From positions 1-13,922 of the forward strand of contig SKGI01000007.1 of assembly GCA_007117555.1 (NCBI GenBank): DNA of 13,922 nt, read 5' to 3'. Below the pieces are notes generated by a model. It did no database searches and was not told where the DNA came from. It saw nothing but the letters and a program-made list of their open reading frames with translations. How positions within the stretch are numbered: position 1 is the first letter of the stretch; each line of letters opens with the position of its first letter. Both the position numbers and the translations under genes were made by a program. This document shows positions 1 to 7,504 of this stretch, piece after piece. This DNA comes from Candidatus Izemoplasma sp. Its GTDB lineage: Bacteria; Bacillota_I; Bacilli_A; Izemoplasmatales; Izemoplasmataceae.

Positions 1-369
1 ATAGTCATCATTTTCTTTCGCATCTTCCCAAATGCGTTGGCTCATGTTGAGCAACTTCACATAGTCTGTGTACACGTCTTTTGGTATTTTTAGTATTTTA
101 TCGAGTGTACGCTTAGCTTGAATGACTTCTTCACGGTCTTGGGCGGATAAGTTCTCACGTGCTTCATACATGGCTTCAACCGCCCCGACATATTCAGGCG
201 ACGTTTCTAGCGCAAATCTTTCACCGCTAATGATACTAAGCATTTCAGCACGATAAGGGAAACATTTTTTTGGCGCTTCTGTGTTACTATCCCAACTGGC
301 AATATTAAGCGCTAAACTATACGCTTTCAGTTTTTTCTGAATCGCTTTAAATCGATCCCATGTTTGCAT
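1..369 (-). CDS. M32-family metallocarboxypeptidase, N-terminal part (runs off the window)
   Basis: Start codon ATG at 367-369, preceded on the minus strand by AAAGGTGAG; the remaining 123 codons are open to the window edge. The translation begins MQTWDRFKAIQKKLKAY and contains SWDSNTEAPKKC followed by YRAEMLSIISGE. These match the conserved N-terminal blocks of thermostable carboxypeptidase Taq/YpwA (WDxxTxxPKxxxxxRAE). Further on, KIPKDVYTDYV and IWEDAKENDDY match the helical region that precedes the catalytic domain. Family knowledge: M32 enzymes are cytoplasmic, zinc- or cobalt-dependent and remove C-terminal residues from peptides; the catalytic HEXXH lies in the part not seen here. The gene follows the fhs terminator, so it probably has its own promoter, but none is convincing in the 67 bp between them. 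Family assignment rests on recalled motifs. Confidence 0.85.
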   Translation of the reverse strand, partial: MQTWDRFKAIQKKLKAYSLALNIASWDSNTEAPKKCFPYRAEMLSIISGERFALETSPEYVGAVEAMYEARENLSAQDREEVIQAKRTLDKILKIPKDVYTDYVKLLNMSQRIWEDAKENDDY

Positions 370-426
370 GTTACTCACCTTTTTCTTACGTTTTCTGTCC
401 CATCGCTGGTGACTGCTTCATCATGA

Positions 427-468
427 CAAAAATAATGCGCGGTGTGACCCATTCGGTGCACACCGCGC
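427..468 (-). terminator. Rho-independent terminator of fhs
   Basis: A perfect 10-bp inverted repeat GCGCGGTGTG (437-446) / CACACCGCGC (459-468) with a 12-nt loop. On the minus strand it is followed by ATTATTTTTG. It starts 8 nt beyond the fhs stop codon. Confidence 0.85.
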
Positions 469-476
469 TTGTGCTT

Positions 477-2150
477 TTAAAATAAACCTTTAGCGTTGCC
501 GTCTTGATCGACGTCCATCTGCATGGCTGCGGGTTCTTTAGGCAAGCCTGGCATGGTCATCATCTCACCGGTTAGCGCGACAATAAATCCAGCACCGATT
601 GAGGGGCGTAGCTCCCGGACAGTAATGGTGAAGTCTTTAGGACGCCCATACACTTTTGGGTCATCGCTCAGACTCATCTGTGTTTTGGCCATACACACTT
701 GCAAGTTGTCCCAACCTTCACGTTTGAACTTACGCAGTTGTGTTTTGGCTTCTTTGGTGTAATTCACATCTTTAGCGCCATAGACCGTTTTCGCAATGGT
801 CGCGATTTTATCTTCAAGACTGTCTGAAGCTTGATAAAGACGCTTAAACGGCTCTTTAGCGTGATCAATCGCATGAATCACGGCTTTAGCTAAATCAATG
901 GCACCCTCGCCACCTTTTTCCCAAACACGCGATAAAGCGTGGGGGTGATTGCCTTGTTCTAACCAATCAGCTAGCGCTTTAACTTCCGCATCGCTGTCGC
1001 TCACAAAATGATTGATGGCAACGACATACGGCAAGTTAAAGGCTTGAATCGTTTCAATATGTTTAGCTAAGTTCTCCAGTCCGTCTTTAAGCGCCGCAAC
1101 ATTTTCTTCTTTTAACGCATCTTTTTTCACGCCACCATGCATCTTAAGGGCACGGATCGTCGCAACGATGACGACAGCACTTGGATCAAAACCAGCTTGG
1201 GCTGTTTTAATATTTAAAAACTTCTCTGCGCCTAAATCGGCTCCAAAGCCCGCTTCAGTGATGACGTAATCTGCGAGTTTTCGAGCGAGATTCGTCGCGA
1301 TGATTGAGTTACAGCCATGGGCAATGTTCGCAAACGGCCCACCATGCACAAGTGCCGGTGTGTTTTCTAGTGTTTGCACTAAGTTGGGTTTAACAGCGTC
1401 GCGTAATATTAACGTCACGGCCCCTTCAGCCCCTAAATCACCTACGGTGACGGCTTTGCGGTCATACGTATAACCAATTACAATCCGTTTGACACGCGTT
1501 TTAAGGTCATGCAAGTCTTTGGCAAGACATAACACCGCCATAATTTCACTCGCAACGGTAATGTTAAACCCATCTTCACGCGGCAATGAGTTGCCAATAC
1601 CACCTAGACCTACCACGACTTGACGCAAGGCCCGATCGTTCATGTCGAGACACCGTTTCCATGTAATCCGACGGGGATCGATGTTCAGTGCGTTGCCTTG
1701 ATGGATGTGGTTATCGATGATGGCACTGATGGCGTTGTTTGCCGTGGTGATGGCATGCAAGTCACCGGTGAAGTGTAAGTTCAAATCTTCCATCGGGACC
1801 ACTTGCGCATGGCCGCCTCCTGCGGCGCCGCCTTTGACACCCATGACAGGCCCAAAGGATGGTTCGCGCAAGGCGATGATTGCTTTTTCGCCGATTTTAG
1901 CGAACGCTTGTCCTAGGCCTACGGTTGTCGTCGACTTTCCTTCCCCAGCTGGGGTTGGATTGATGGCGGTGACAAGAATCACTTTACCATCGGGACGATT
2001 GGCAACCTTTTTTTGCACATCTAGGCTAATTTTAGCCTTGTAGTTGCCGTAAAGCTCAAGATCTTCTGCGTCGAGTCCTAGTTGTTTAGCGATGTCGACA
2101 ATGTTGTCCATTTTCGCCTGTTGGGCTATTTTTAAATCCATGTTTTCCAA
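477..2150 (-). CDS. fhs: Formate-tetrahydrofolate ligase (10-formyl-THF synthetase)
   Basis: ATP-dependent ligation of formate to tetrahydrofolate, giving 10-formyl-THF for purine synthesis and formyl-Met-tRNA; cytoplasmic. Family blocks visible: [11 protein letters not shown] and [11 protein letters not shown] near the N-terminus, the nucleotide loop [45 protein letters not shown], and [10 protein letters not shown] at the C-terminus. I chose the TTG at 2148-2150: it sits 8 nt after GGAGGG and gives 557 residues, the usual family length. The ATG at 2139-2141 (554 residues) is possible but lies 17 nt from that Shine-Dalgarno. The frame stays open to 2216, but those upstream codons overlap the promoter (-10 at 2188-2193), so they cannot be translated from it. 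The gene is monocistronic, with a promoter and a terminator of its own. Confidence 0.95.
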   Translation of the reverse strand: MENMDLKIAQQAKMDNIVDIAKQLGLDAEDLELYGNYKAKISLDVQKKVANRPDGKVILVTAINPTPAGEGKSTTTVGLGQAFAKIGEKAIIALREPSFGPVMGVKGGAAGGGHAQVVPMEDLNLHFTGDLHAITTANNAISAIIDNHIHQGNALNIDPRRITWKRCLDMNDRALRQVVVGLGGIGNSLPREDGFNITVASEIMAVLCLAKDLHDLKTRVKRIVIGYTYDRKAVTVGDLGAEGAVTLILRDAVKPNLVQTLENTPALVHGGPFANIAHGCNSIIATNLARKLADYVITEAGFGADLGAEKFLNIKTAQAGFDPSAVVIVATIRALKMHGGVKKDALKEENVAALKDGLENLAKHIETIQAFNLPYVVAINHFVSDSDAEVKALADWLEQGNHPHALSRVWEKGGEGAIDLAKAVIHAIDHAKEPFKRLYQASDSLEDKIATIAKTVYGAKDVNYTKEAKTQLRKFKREGWDNLQVCMAKTQMSLSDDPKVYGRPKDFTITVRELRPSIGAGFIVALTGEMMTMPGLPKEPAAMQMDVDQDGNAKGLF

Positions 2151-2187
2151 ACGTAACACCCTCCAATCAAATGTGTTGTTCTGTTCC

Positions 2188-2216
2188 ATTATGACATATT
2201 TTGTTGTCTGTTTCAA
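2188..2216 (-). promoter_or_regulatory. fhs promoter
   Basis: On the minus strand TTGAAA (2211-2216), a 17-bp spacer, then CATAAT (2188-2193). The predicted transcript starts near 2181, leaving a leader of about 31 nt. That is too short for a tetrahydrofolate riboswitch. The promoter position also excludes the longer reading of the fhs frame. Confidence 0.7.
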
Positions 2217-2271
2217 CCGAAAAATAAAACGCTTTCAAACTTGGTGGCGTGCGGTTTTGTGCCATCTCATG

Positions 2272-2277
2272 TATAAT
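2272..2277 (+). promoter_or_regulatory. -10 box of the aro operon promoter
   Basis: A consensus TATAAT lies 48 nt before the aroB start codon. At 17-bp spacing the -35 position reads GTGCGG, which is poor, so the promoter may be weak or need an activator. Divergent from the fhs promoter. Confidence 0.5.
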
Positions 2278-2286
2278 GAAAATATC

Positions 2287-2303
2287 TTGATACACCGTAT
2301 CGA
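2287..2303 (+). promoter_or_regulatory. Small dyad near the aro operon transcription start
   Basis: TTGATAC / GTATCGA around ACC, with five perfect base pairs extended by one G-T and one T-A pair. It lies just downstream of the TATAAT box. It could be an operator or a leader hairpin; nothing in the sequence decides between these or chance. Confidence 0.25.
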
Positions 2304-2324
2304 ATAAGAAAGGTTGCGCGTATT

Positions 2325-3320
2325 ATGGAGACATTGATGATGACTACCCCAGACAAAACGTATCCCATCCATATCAAACGGGGTCTCCTTAAAAGTCTTA
2401 AAACCTTATTAGACGTCCCAAATGAAACGGTGCTCATCACCGATACGAACATTCCTAATTCGGTGCTTGATGCCGTTAAAGCTGCTTGGGGCGCACATTT
2501 AGTCATTGTATTAGAACCGGGTGAGCGCTCTAAAACATTGGCGGTTTATGAAGACATCGTTAAACAGATGCTTGCGGCGGGGCTCTCGCGTGCAACAACA
2601 ATCATCGCTATAGGCGGTGGGGTCATAGGTGATCTTGCCGGCTTTGTGGCGGCGACCTATCAACGCGGCATTCCTTGGATCAATATCCCGACTTCTTTGT
2701 TGGCGATGGTCGATGCTTCCGTCGGTGGTAAGACTGCTGTCAATCTTGATAAACATAAAAATATGCTCGGCGCTTTTCATCATCCTGAGGCTGTCATCAT
2801 CGATCCTGATGTGCTAGAGACATTGCCTAAAAGACACATGCAAAATGGGTATGCCGAAGTGATTAAGGCCGCTTTGATTCATGACCACACCCTTTATACC
2901 ATGCTTCAAGAGGATACTGGTACGTTAGAAGCACGCATTATCCGGGCGATTAAAGTGAAACAATACTATGTTGAGGCAGACCCAAAAGACGGCCATTTAC
3001 GCCATATGCTTAACTTTGGCCATACGCTTGGACACGCCTTTGAAACACTTTATACCCCAACCTATTACCACGGTGAATGTGTCGCAGCGGGGATGCGCTT
3101 GATGGTGCGCGGCACCCAATTAGAAGCGCCTGTCAATGCTATCCTTGATCAATACGGTTTGACCGCGATGCCTCCCATGGATAAAAAGGCGATGATTGCC
3201 GTGATTCGTGCCGATAAAAAACGTCGTAAAGATACCTTAACGGTCATAAAGCTTAAAGCACTCGGTGAAGGCGAACTCATTCAGATGCCGTTTGAAAGCT
3301 TTATAAAGATTTTAGATTAA
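2325..3320 (+). CDS. aroB: 3-dehydroquinate synthase
   Basis: Second step of the shikimate pathway: DAHP to 3-dehydroquinate, NAD- and metal-dependent, cytoplasmic. The 331-residue protein is at the short end of the family (about 350-360). Visible motifs: PGERSKT (65-71), the nucleotide-binding GGGVIGDLAGF (97-107), IPTSLLAMVDASVGGKTAVN (121-140), KNMLGAFHHP (145-154), NGYAEVIK (174-181), NFGHTLGHAFE (230-240) and YHGECVAAGM (248-257). The metal ligands expected for the family are present: E178, H233 and H249. Start 2325 keeps the usual distance to the conserved TYP near the N-terminus and has AAAGG 11 nt upstream. The ATG at 2337 has GGAG at better spacing and is an alternative. First gene of a plus-strand aro operon, 11 nt before the chorismate mutase gene. 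Confidence 0.95.
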   Translation: METLMMTTPDKTYPIHIKRGLLKSLKTLLDVPNETVLITDTNIPNSVLDAVKAAWGAHLVIVLEPGERSKTLAVYEDIVKQMLAAGLSRATTIIAIGGGVIGDLAGFVAATYQRGIPWINIPTSLLAMVDASVGGKTAVNLDKHKNMLGAFHHPEAVIIDPDVLETLPKRHMQNGYAEVIKAALIHDHTLYTMLQEDTGTLEARIIRAIKVKQYYVEADPKDGHLRHMLNFGHTLGHAFETLYTPTYYHGECVAAGMRLMVRGTQLEAPVNAILDQYGLTAMPPMDKKAMIAVIRADKKRRKDTLTVIKLKALGEGELIQMPFESFIKILD

Positions 3321-3331
3321 GGAGGATTCTT

Positions 3332-3580
3332 ATGTCTGATATGCACACATACCGAACACGCATCAACGAGATTGATACGACGCTTATGCGTTTGCTTGAA
3401 GAACGTTTTGCGATCAGCGAGGCAGTCGGTCAGTATAAAAAAACGCATGATTTGCCCGTTTTTGATGCAGCGCGTGAAGCGCTTATATTGGCTAAAGCTG
3501 AGAGCCATGGCCCTGCCGTGCGCGCTGTTTATGAAGCGCTGCTTGCACAAAGCCGCGCCTTGCAGGAAACTAAACCGTGA
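3332..3580 (+). CDS. Chorismate mutase, AroQ fold, stand-alone
   Basis: Converts chorismate to prephenate, the first step toward Phe and Tyr. The 82-residue protein is the minimal all-helical AroQ type. Residues that line the active site in this family are visible: R10 in RTRINEID, R25 in LEERF, K36 in GQYKK, D45, R48 and E49 in FDAAREALIL, and Q73 near the end. It is a little shorter than the roughly 90-residue E. coli domain, mostly through a short loop before the last helix. A strong Shine-Dalgarno AAGGAGG (3319-3325) overlaps the aroB stop codon. The TGA stop overlaps the GTG start of the next gene (GTGA), so the two are probably translationally coupled. No symbol is given because AroQ is also the name of the dehydroquinase encoded two genes on. 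Confidence 0.88.
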   Translation: MSDMHTYRTRINEIDTTLMRLLEERFAISEAVGQYKKTHDLPVFDAAREALILAKAESHGPAVRAVYEALLAQSRALQETKP

Positions 3581-4860
3581 TTGGGTTACTGGGGAAAACG
3601 CTCAGTCATAGTCTTTCAAAACCATTGCATGAAGCACTGGGCACTGAAAATTATCACTTATTTGAAACGGATGACCTTGAACGGTTTATTAAACGTTCGG
3701 CTTTTCGAGCACTCAATGTCACGATTCCTTATAAGCGTGACATTGTCCGCTTTTGTTCAAAGCGTGACGAAGTGGTCGAAGCTACAGGCGTTGCAAATAC
3801 GATCATTCGCGCAGACGATGGTACGTTGCATGCGTATAACACAGACTATGACGCCTTGCGAACACTCATCGACTGGTACGCCCCTAAAGACCACACACGG
3901 CCTGTCGCAATCATCGGTAACGGCTCAACCGCCCGGACAGCTCGCTACGCGCTTGAACAAGCGGGGTTTCATGATATCAGAACGTATGCTCGTCATCCTA
4001 ATGAAGGAGACTATCCATTGACGCAGATCCATGCCATCCGGCAAGCGTCCTTACTCATTCAAGCAACCCCTGTTGGCACCCATCCTGACCTTGAAGGCGG
4101 CTTTGCGCTTGACCTTCAAGGCAGTCAACTTAAGTGGGTGCTAGATGTTGTCTATAATCCGCCGCAAACAAAACTTGTCCAACAAGCACGTGAGGCAAAC
4201 ATCATCGCCCATAGTGGGTTGACGATGCTGATTTTACAAGCGCTCTATGCGCGCGCACACTTCACAAACCATCCCGTATCACTTGAACGGTTACCTGACC
4301 TTCATGCGCAATTACTGAAGTTGTTATCGAACATTACGTTGATTGGTCCACCTTTTTCAGGAAAAAGCACGATTGCCCCCCGTCTTGCCGAACGGTTAGG
4401 AAAATACGCTGTCGATACCGATACACGTATCGAAAGTAAAAGTGGCATGCGGATTCAAGACATCTTTAGTCGCTTAGGTGAAAAAACGTTTCGCTCGATG
4501 GAAAAGCATCAAACGCTCGCGGTTGCGGCGCAAGGCAATCAAGTCATCGCAACCGGTGGTGGGGCTGTGTTACAAGATGCTCTCATGCGTGCGTTGCAGC
4601 GTACAGGGCCCGTTGTACATATCGATCCAGACATTGAGCTCATGCGCAATATCCCGCTTAAAAATCGCCCTTTAATTAACAGTTGGCAAGATTATGAACA
4701 ACTTCGCAAAGTCCGTGACCCGCTCTATACTCAATATGCGGATATCCGTTTGCACAAAACATCGCTTGATTTAGAAGCGCTATTACATGAAATTGAGGTG
4801 AAGCTCGATGCGTATTTTCGTCATCAATGGACCGAACTTGAATCTTCTCGGAAAACGTGA
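3577..4860 (+). CDS. aroE-aroK: Fused shikimate dehydrogenase / shikimate kinase
   Basis: One 427-residue frame joins two successive shikimate-pathway enzymes. Residues 1-245 are shikimate dehydrogenase (dehydroshikimate to shikimate): SHSLSK (10-15) for shikimate binding, NVTIPYK with catalytic K53, NTDYDA with D90, the NADP loop GNGSTAR (114-120), ATPVGTHPD (163-171) and GLTMLILQA (214-222). Residues 252-415 are shikimate kinase (shikimate to shikimate-3-phosphate): Walker A GPPFSGKST (257-265), D280 and D282, FRSMEKH with R306, ATGGGAV (325-331), lid NRPL with R364, and R380 in the adenine region. There is no stop, start or Shine-Dalgarno at the junction, so the fusion looks real. The start is GTG with AGGAAA upstream, overlapping the chorismate mutase stop. 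The 3' end overlaps aroQ by 53 bp. Confidence 0.92.
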   Translation: MIGLLGKTLSHSLSKPLHEALGTENYHLFETDDLERFIKRSAFRALNVTIPYKRDIVRFCSKRDEVVEATGVANTIIRADDGTLHAYNTDYDALRTLIDWYAPKDHTRPVAIIGNGSTARTARYALEQAGFHDIRTYARHPNEGDYPLTQIHAIRQASLLIQATPVGTHPDLEGGFALDLQGSQLKWVLDVVYNPPQTKLVQQAREANIIAHSGLTMLILQALYARAHFTNHPVSLERLPDLHAQLLKLLSNITLIGPPFSGKSTIAPRLAERLGKYAVDTDTRIESKSGMRIQDIFSRLGEKTFRSMEKHQTLAVAAQGNQVIATGGGAVLQDALMRALQRTGPVVHIDPDIELMRNIPLKNRPLINSWQDYEQLRKVRDPLYTQYADIRLHKTSLDLEALLHEIEVKLDAYFRHQWTELESSRKT

Positions 4861-5257
4861 ACCTGACATATACGGCCAGCAAACGTATGCCGATTTAGAG
4901 GCGTACCTTCGCGTTGAGGCGAAAAAACTCGGTCTTTCAGCCGATGTCCGGCAATCAAACCATGAAGGGGTTCTCATTGATTGGCTTCATGAAACCTTCT
5001 CAGTTAAAGTCGCCGGTGTCCTCATCAACCCTGGGGCGTTAACACATTATAGTTATGCTTTGCGCGATGCGATTAAAGCGCTCGATGTGCCTGTATTTGA
5101 AGTGCATCTCAGCGCGATTACAAAGCGCGCTGAATCGTTTAGGCACCATTCAGTGATTGCCGATGTATGTGTTGCAACGTTTGCCGGCAAAGGCTTCGTC
5201 AGTTATCAAGAAGCATTAGAAGCGCTTGCCTCATATGCTAGTACAAAGGCGTCCTAA
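4808..5257 (+). CDS. aroQ: 3-dehydroquinate dehydratase, type II
   Basis: Dehydrates 3-dehydroquinate to 3-dehydroshikimate; normally a cytoplasmic dodecamer. The 149-residue length is normal for type II enzymes. Motifs: NGPNLNLLGKREPDIYG (7-23) with R17 and catalytic Y22, NPGALTHYSYALRDA (74-88) with substrate-binding N74 and H80, and EVHLSAI (98-104) with catalytic H100. R112 lies in SFRHHSV. The start ATG has GAGGTGAA about 7 nt upstream, inside the end of the aroE-aroK frame. Last gene of the aro operon; a strong terminator follows at once. Confidence 0.95.
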   Translation: MRIFVINGPNLNLLGKREPDIYGQQTYADLEAYLRVEAKKLGLSADVRQSNHEGVLIDWLHETFSVKVAGVLINPGALTHYSYALRDAIKALDVPVFEVHLSAITKRAESFRHHSVIADVCVATFAGKGFVSYQEALEALASYASTKAS

Positions 5258-5258
5258 T

Positions 5259-5286
5259 AAAAAAACTGCCAAATTGGCAGTTTTTT
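5259..5286 (+). terminator. Rho-independent terminator of the aro operon
   Basis: ACTGCC (5265-5270), loop AAATT, GGCAGT (5276-5281), flanked by an A-run (5259-5265) and a T-run (5281-5286). The symmetry makes it bidirectional, so it may also stop transcripts from the convergent gene ending at 5336. Confidence 0.92.
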
Positions 5287-5335
5287 ATATGAATGAGCGT
5301 CATAGAAATTCTTTAGGGGAGAGGGTCCTAAACAA

Positions 5336-7330
5336 TCAGTCAAGACGCTCTGGACGGTGGTGGAAATAACCTTGTTGGAGCGGACAACCTAGTTCGAGTA
5401 CGGCATCGCTTTGCGCTCGGGTCTCAACACCCTCGATGATCAATGCTTTGCCGCTTAGACGGGTTATATTTCTAATCATCTTTATAATCTCACGACTTTT
5501 GACTGTATCAATGGATTGGGTAAAAGCCCCGTCAATTTTAATGATATCAAATGTCAAATGATCTAAAATGGCAAGCGATGAATACTCTTTACCAAAATCA
5601 TCTAAGGCGACGACATAACTATTGTCTTTATATTTTTGAATCGCATCTCGACACTGGTCAATGCGACTAACAAATGTTTTTTCTGAGACTTCAATACAAA
5701 TGTCCTCGCACTTAAGTCCATGCGCTTTAACCGCTGCATTAACATGTTGGAAAAATGCGGCATCGAGCAGTGAGTCTGGGGCGATATTTAGTGACAGTCG
5801 CGCGTGCTGGTAATGAGGGTACTCCCGCAACTGTTTGAATGTTCTTATGGCTTTTTCAGTCAGCAAGCGATCTAGACTATCTAACAAATGCGTCGCTTCA
5901 GCCGCTTGGAAGAATGTTTGCGGTGATACTTGACCTAAATCTTCATCAAACCAACGACCCAGTGCTTCAAGATAAACAACTTCATTGTTTGTCGCGTCGA
6001 CGACATGTTGGAAATGGACTTCAAGCGCGTCGTTCTCAAGCGCTTGTTTCAACTTGTGTGCCAGAAGAAAATCATGATGGAGCGCAGCGCGCATGGAAGG
6101 CTCGTAGCGTTTAATCTCCATCGATTTACTCGCAGCACTCGCTTCCATAGCTAAACTCGATAAGGCTACTAACCCATCTAATGTTTGACAATCTTCAGGA
6201 TAAAGTGCATAACCGATGGCCGTTTCTAACGGCACTGTGACCCCTTCTATTTGTAGCTCCTGTGTCAAAAAGCCTTCGAGCAAACCAATCAGTGTGTTAA
6301 CGGCATCTGGTGTCGCCTCTTGTTCAGTTAAGAAAAGCACGAACTTATCGCCAGAAACGCGGCTGATGATGCCGGTTTCGCCACTATAGCGACGCAGTTT
6401 TTGCGCCATCGCCAATAAGATTTTATCCCCTAAGTGATGGCCGTAATAATCATTAATTTTAGAAAACTGCCGGATATCAATAAACATGGATGCCGCGCGG
6501 TGCACAGTGTGCATGGTCGCAATTTGCTTGTAAAGACCGACTTGATTGAGTTCACCAGTTAAATAGTCGCGTTCAGGCTGAAAGTCTTGTCCAAGTGCTC
6601 GAGGCATCGTCTCCGATATATCTTGTAACATCGCAATGATGAAATCGATGTTCCCTTCCGTATCTAAGATGGCTTCATACGTCCATAGCAACCAGGTTTC
6701 CTTTCCACCAAGCATTGTATGAAAGACATGATGGGCATAATAATGATTATGAACGGTTCTCAACATCGCTTCAGTATCATGACCAAACACATGGGGCATC
6801 ACGTGGATTGGACGGCCAAGTACAGCTTCAAATTCTAGATCAAATCTCTCTAATAAACTCGATGATAAAAACTGGATGGTCCCCATCGCATCCATATTGA
6901 CAAACTGTGGCGAATGATTCGTATCTAAGCGCGCGTTAGGGATGGGGCGGGCCACCGGCGCATCCGTATATGACGTCGCCATGTCAGGGGTGAGTCGATC
7001 AACATGATAACCTGTAACATACACGAGTGTTTGAGTGGTGGCGTTCACGTATCGACCGACTTGTTTGAGTGACACACGGATTGTGCGTCCCCCTTTAATG
7101 ATAAACCGTGTTTGTTCGGTTTCCTCATTTAAGCGCTCCTCCTGTAGAGGCATCGCATCTTGTAACCACTTGAGCAAGACCCAAATGGTATACACACCAA
7201 AACCAAAAGCAGTCGTAATGAATGCCGTTTCCACATGCGAAAAATCAGGATGACTTATCCCGAATAATAATCCGCTCACCATTGCGATGACCATGGTCCA
7301 AATTTTCACATGTTTCCACTTATCTCTCAT
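5336..7330 (-). CDS. Membrane PAS-GGDEF-EAL protein, probable c-di-GMP phosphodiesterase
   Basis: Start ATG at 7328-7330 with AGGTG 5 nt upstream (664 residues; an in-frame TTG 18 nt further up has no better site). Two membrane helices lie at about residues 10-27 and 34-55. A PAS-like region follows at about 140-245, containing MDAMGTIQFLS and IAMLQDISE. A GGDEF domain is at about 255-410 and an EAL domain at about 425-664. The GGDEF signature reads SGDKF (326-330) with no upstream RxxD inhibitory site, so cyclase activity is unlikely. The EAL domain keeps every expected catalytic or metal residue: EAL (455-457), N515 in LSLNIAP, E547 in CIEVSE, D577 and D578 in LDDFGKEYSSL, K598 in IIKID, E633 in IEGVET and Q652/Q653 in LQQGY. 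I infer hydrolysis of c-di-GMP at the membrane, perhaps tuned by the PAS and GGDEF domains. The gene is preceded by the 26-bp element shared with the repeat-peptide gene, so it probably belongs to that regulon. Confidence 0.88.
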   Translation of the reverse strand: MRDKWKHVKIWTMVIAMVSGLLFGISHPDFSHVETAFITTAFGFGVYTIWVLLKWLQDAMPLQEERLNEETEQTRFIIKGGRTIRVSLKQVGRYVNATTQTLVYVTGYHVDRLTPDMATSYTDAPVARPIPNARLDTNHSPQFVNMDAMGTIQFLSSSLLERFDLEFEAVLGRPIHVMPHVFGHDTEAMLRTVHNHYYAHHVFHTMLGGKETWLLWTYEAILDTEGNIDFIIAMLQDISETMPRALGQDFQPERDYLTGELNQVGLYKQIATMHTVHRAASMFIDIRQFSKINDYYGHHLGDKILLAMAQKLRRYSGETGIISRVSGDKFVLFLTEQEATPDAVNTLIGLLEGFLTQELQIEGVTVPLETAIGYALYPEDCQTLDGLVALSSLAMEASAASKSMEIKRYEPSMRAALHHDFLLAHKLKQALENDALEVHFQHVVDATNNEVVYLEALGRWFDEDLGQVSPQTFFQAAEATHLLDSLDRLLTEKAIRTFKQLREYPHYQHARLSLNIAPDSLLDAAFFQHVNAAVKAHGLKCEDICIEVSEKTFVSRIDQCRDAIQKYKDNSYVVALDDFGKEYSSLAILDHLTFDIIKIDGAFTQSIDTVKSREIIKMIRNITRLSGKALIIEGVETRAQSDAVLELGCPLQQGYFHHRPERLD

Positions 7331-7399
7331 GTCTTCACCTGCAGTCAAATTTAAGCTCTTTTTGTCAATTCCTAATATAAATACAATTCATCACTTTAA

Positions 7400-7428
7400 A
7401 TTATATAAGACATTACGTCCATAAAACA
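7400..7428 (-). promoter_or_regulatory. Promoter of the GGDEF-EAL gene
   Basis: On the minus strand a consensus TATAAT (7400-7405). Seventeen bp upstream the -35 position reads TGTTTT (7423-7428), far from consensus and overlapping the end of the 26-bp element. A good -10 with a poor -35 covered by a conserved site is the usual layout of an activator-dependent promoter. The predicted leader is about 65 nt. Confidence 0.6.
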
Positions 7429-7450
7429 GCGCGGATATGTCGTACTTTTT
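7425..7450 (-). promoter_or_regulatory. 26-bp regulator-binding element, copy 1 (candidate operator)
   Basis: Reading toward the GGDEF-EAL gene it begins AAAAAGTACG and ends CGCGCTGTT. It is identical in all 26 positions to 8438-8463, and identity stops sharply at both ends. Exactly 19 nt separate it from the TATAAT at 7400-7405, as at copy 2. It contains an imperfect dyad, AAAAGTACG and CGCGCTGTT around 7 bp with 6 of 9 positions symmetric, which suits a dimeric HTH protein. That the RNPP-like neighbour binds it is inference. Confidence 0.65.
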
Positions 7451-7451
7451 C

Positions 7452-7489
7452 AAAAAAACCCTCTTTTCACGGTCGAAAAGAGGGTTTTT
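7452..7489 (-). terminator. Rho-independent terminator of the RNPP-like regulator gene
   Basis: CCCTCTTTTC (7459-7468) / GAAAAGAGGG (7475-7484), a perfect 10-bp stem with a 6-nt loop. It is flanked by seven A (7452-7458) and five T (7485-7489), so it works on either strand. It lies 15 nt past the regulator stop codon and next to operator copy 1, insulating the regulator from the GGDEF-EAL promoter. Confidence 0.9.
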
Positions 7490-7504
7490 GTACATATTTT
7501 TTAT

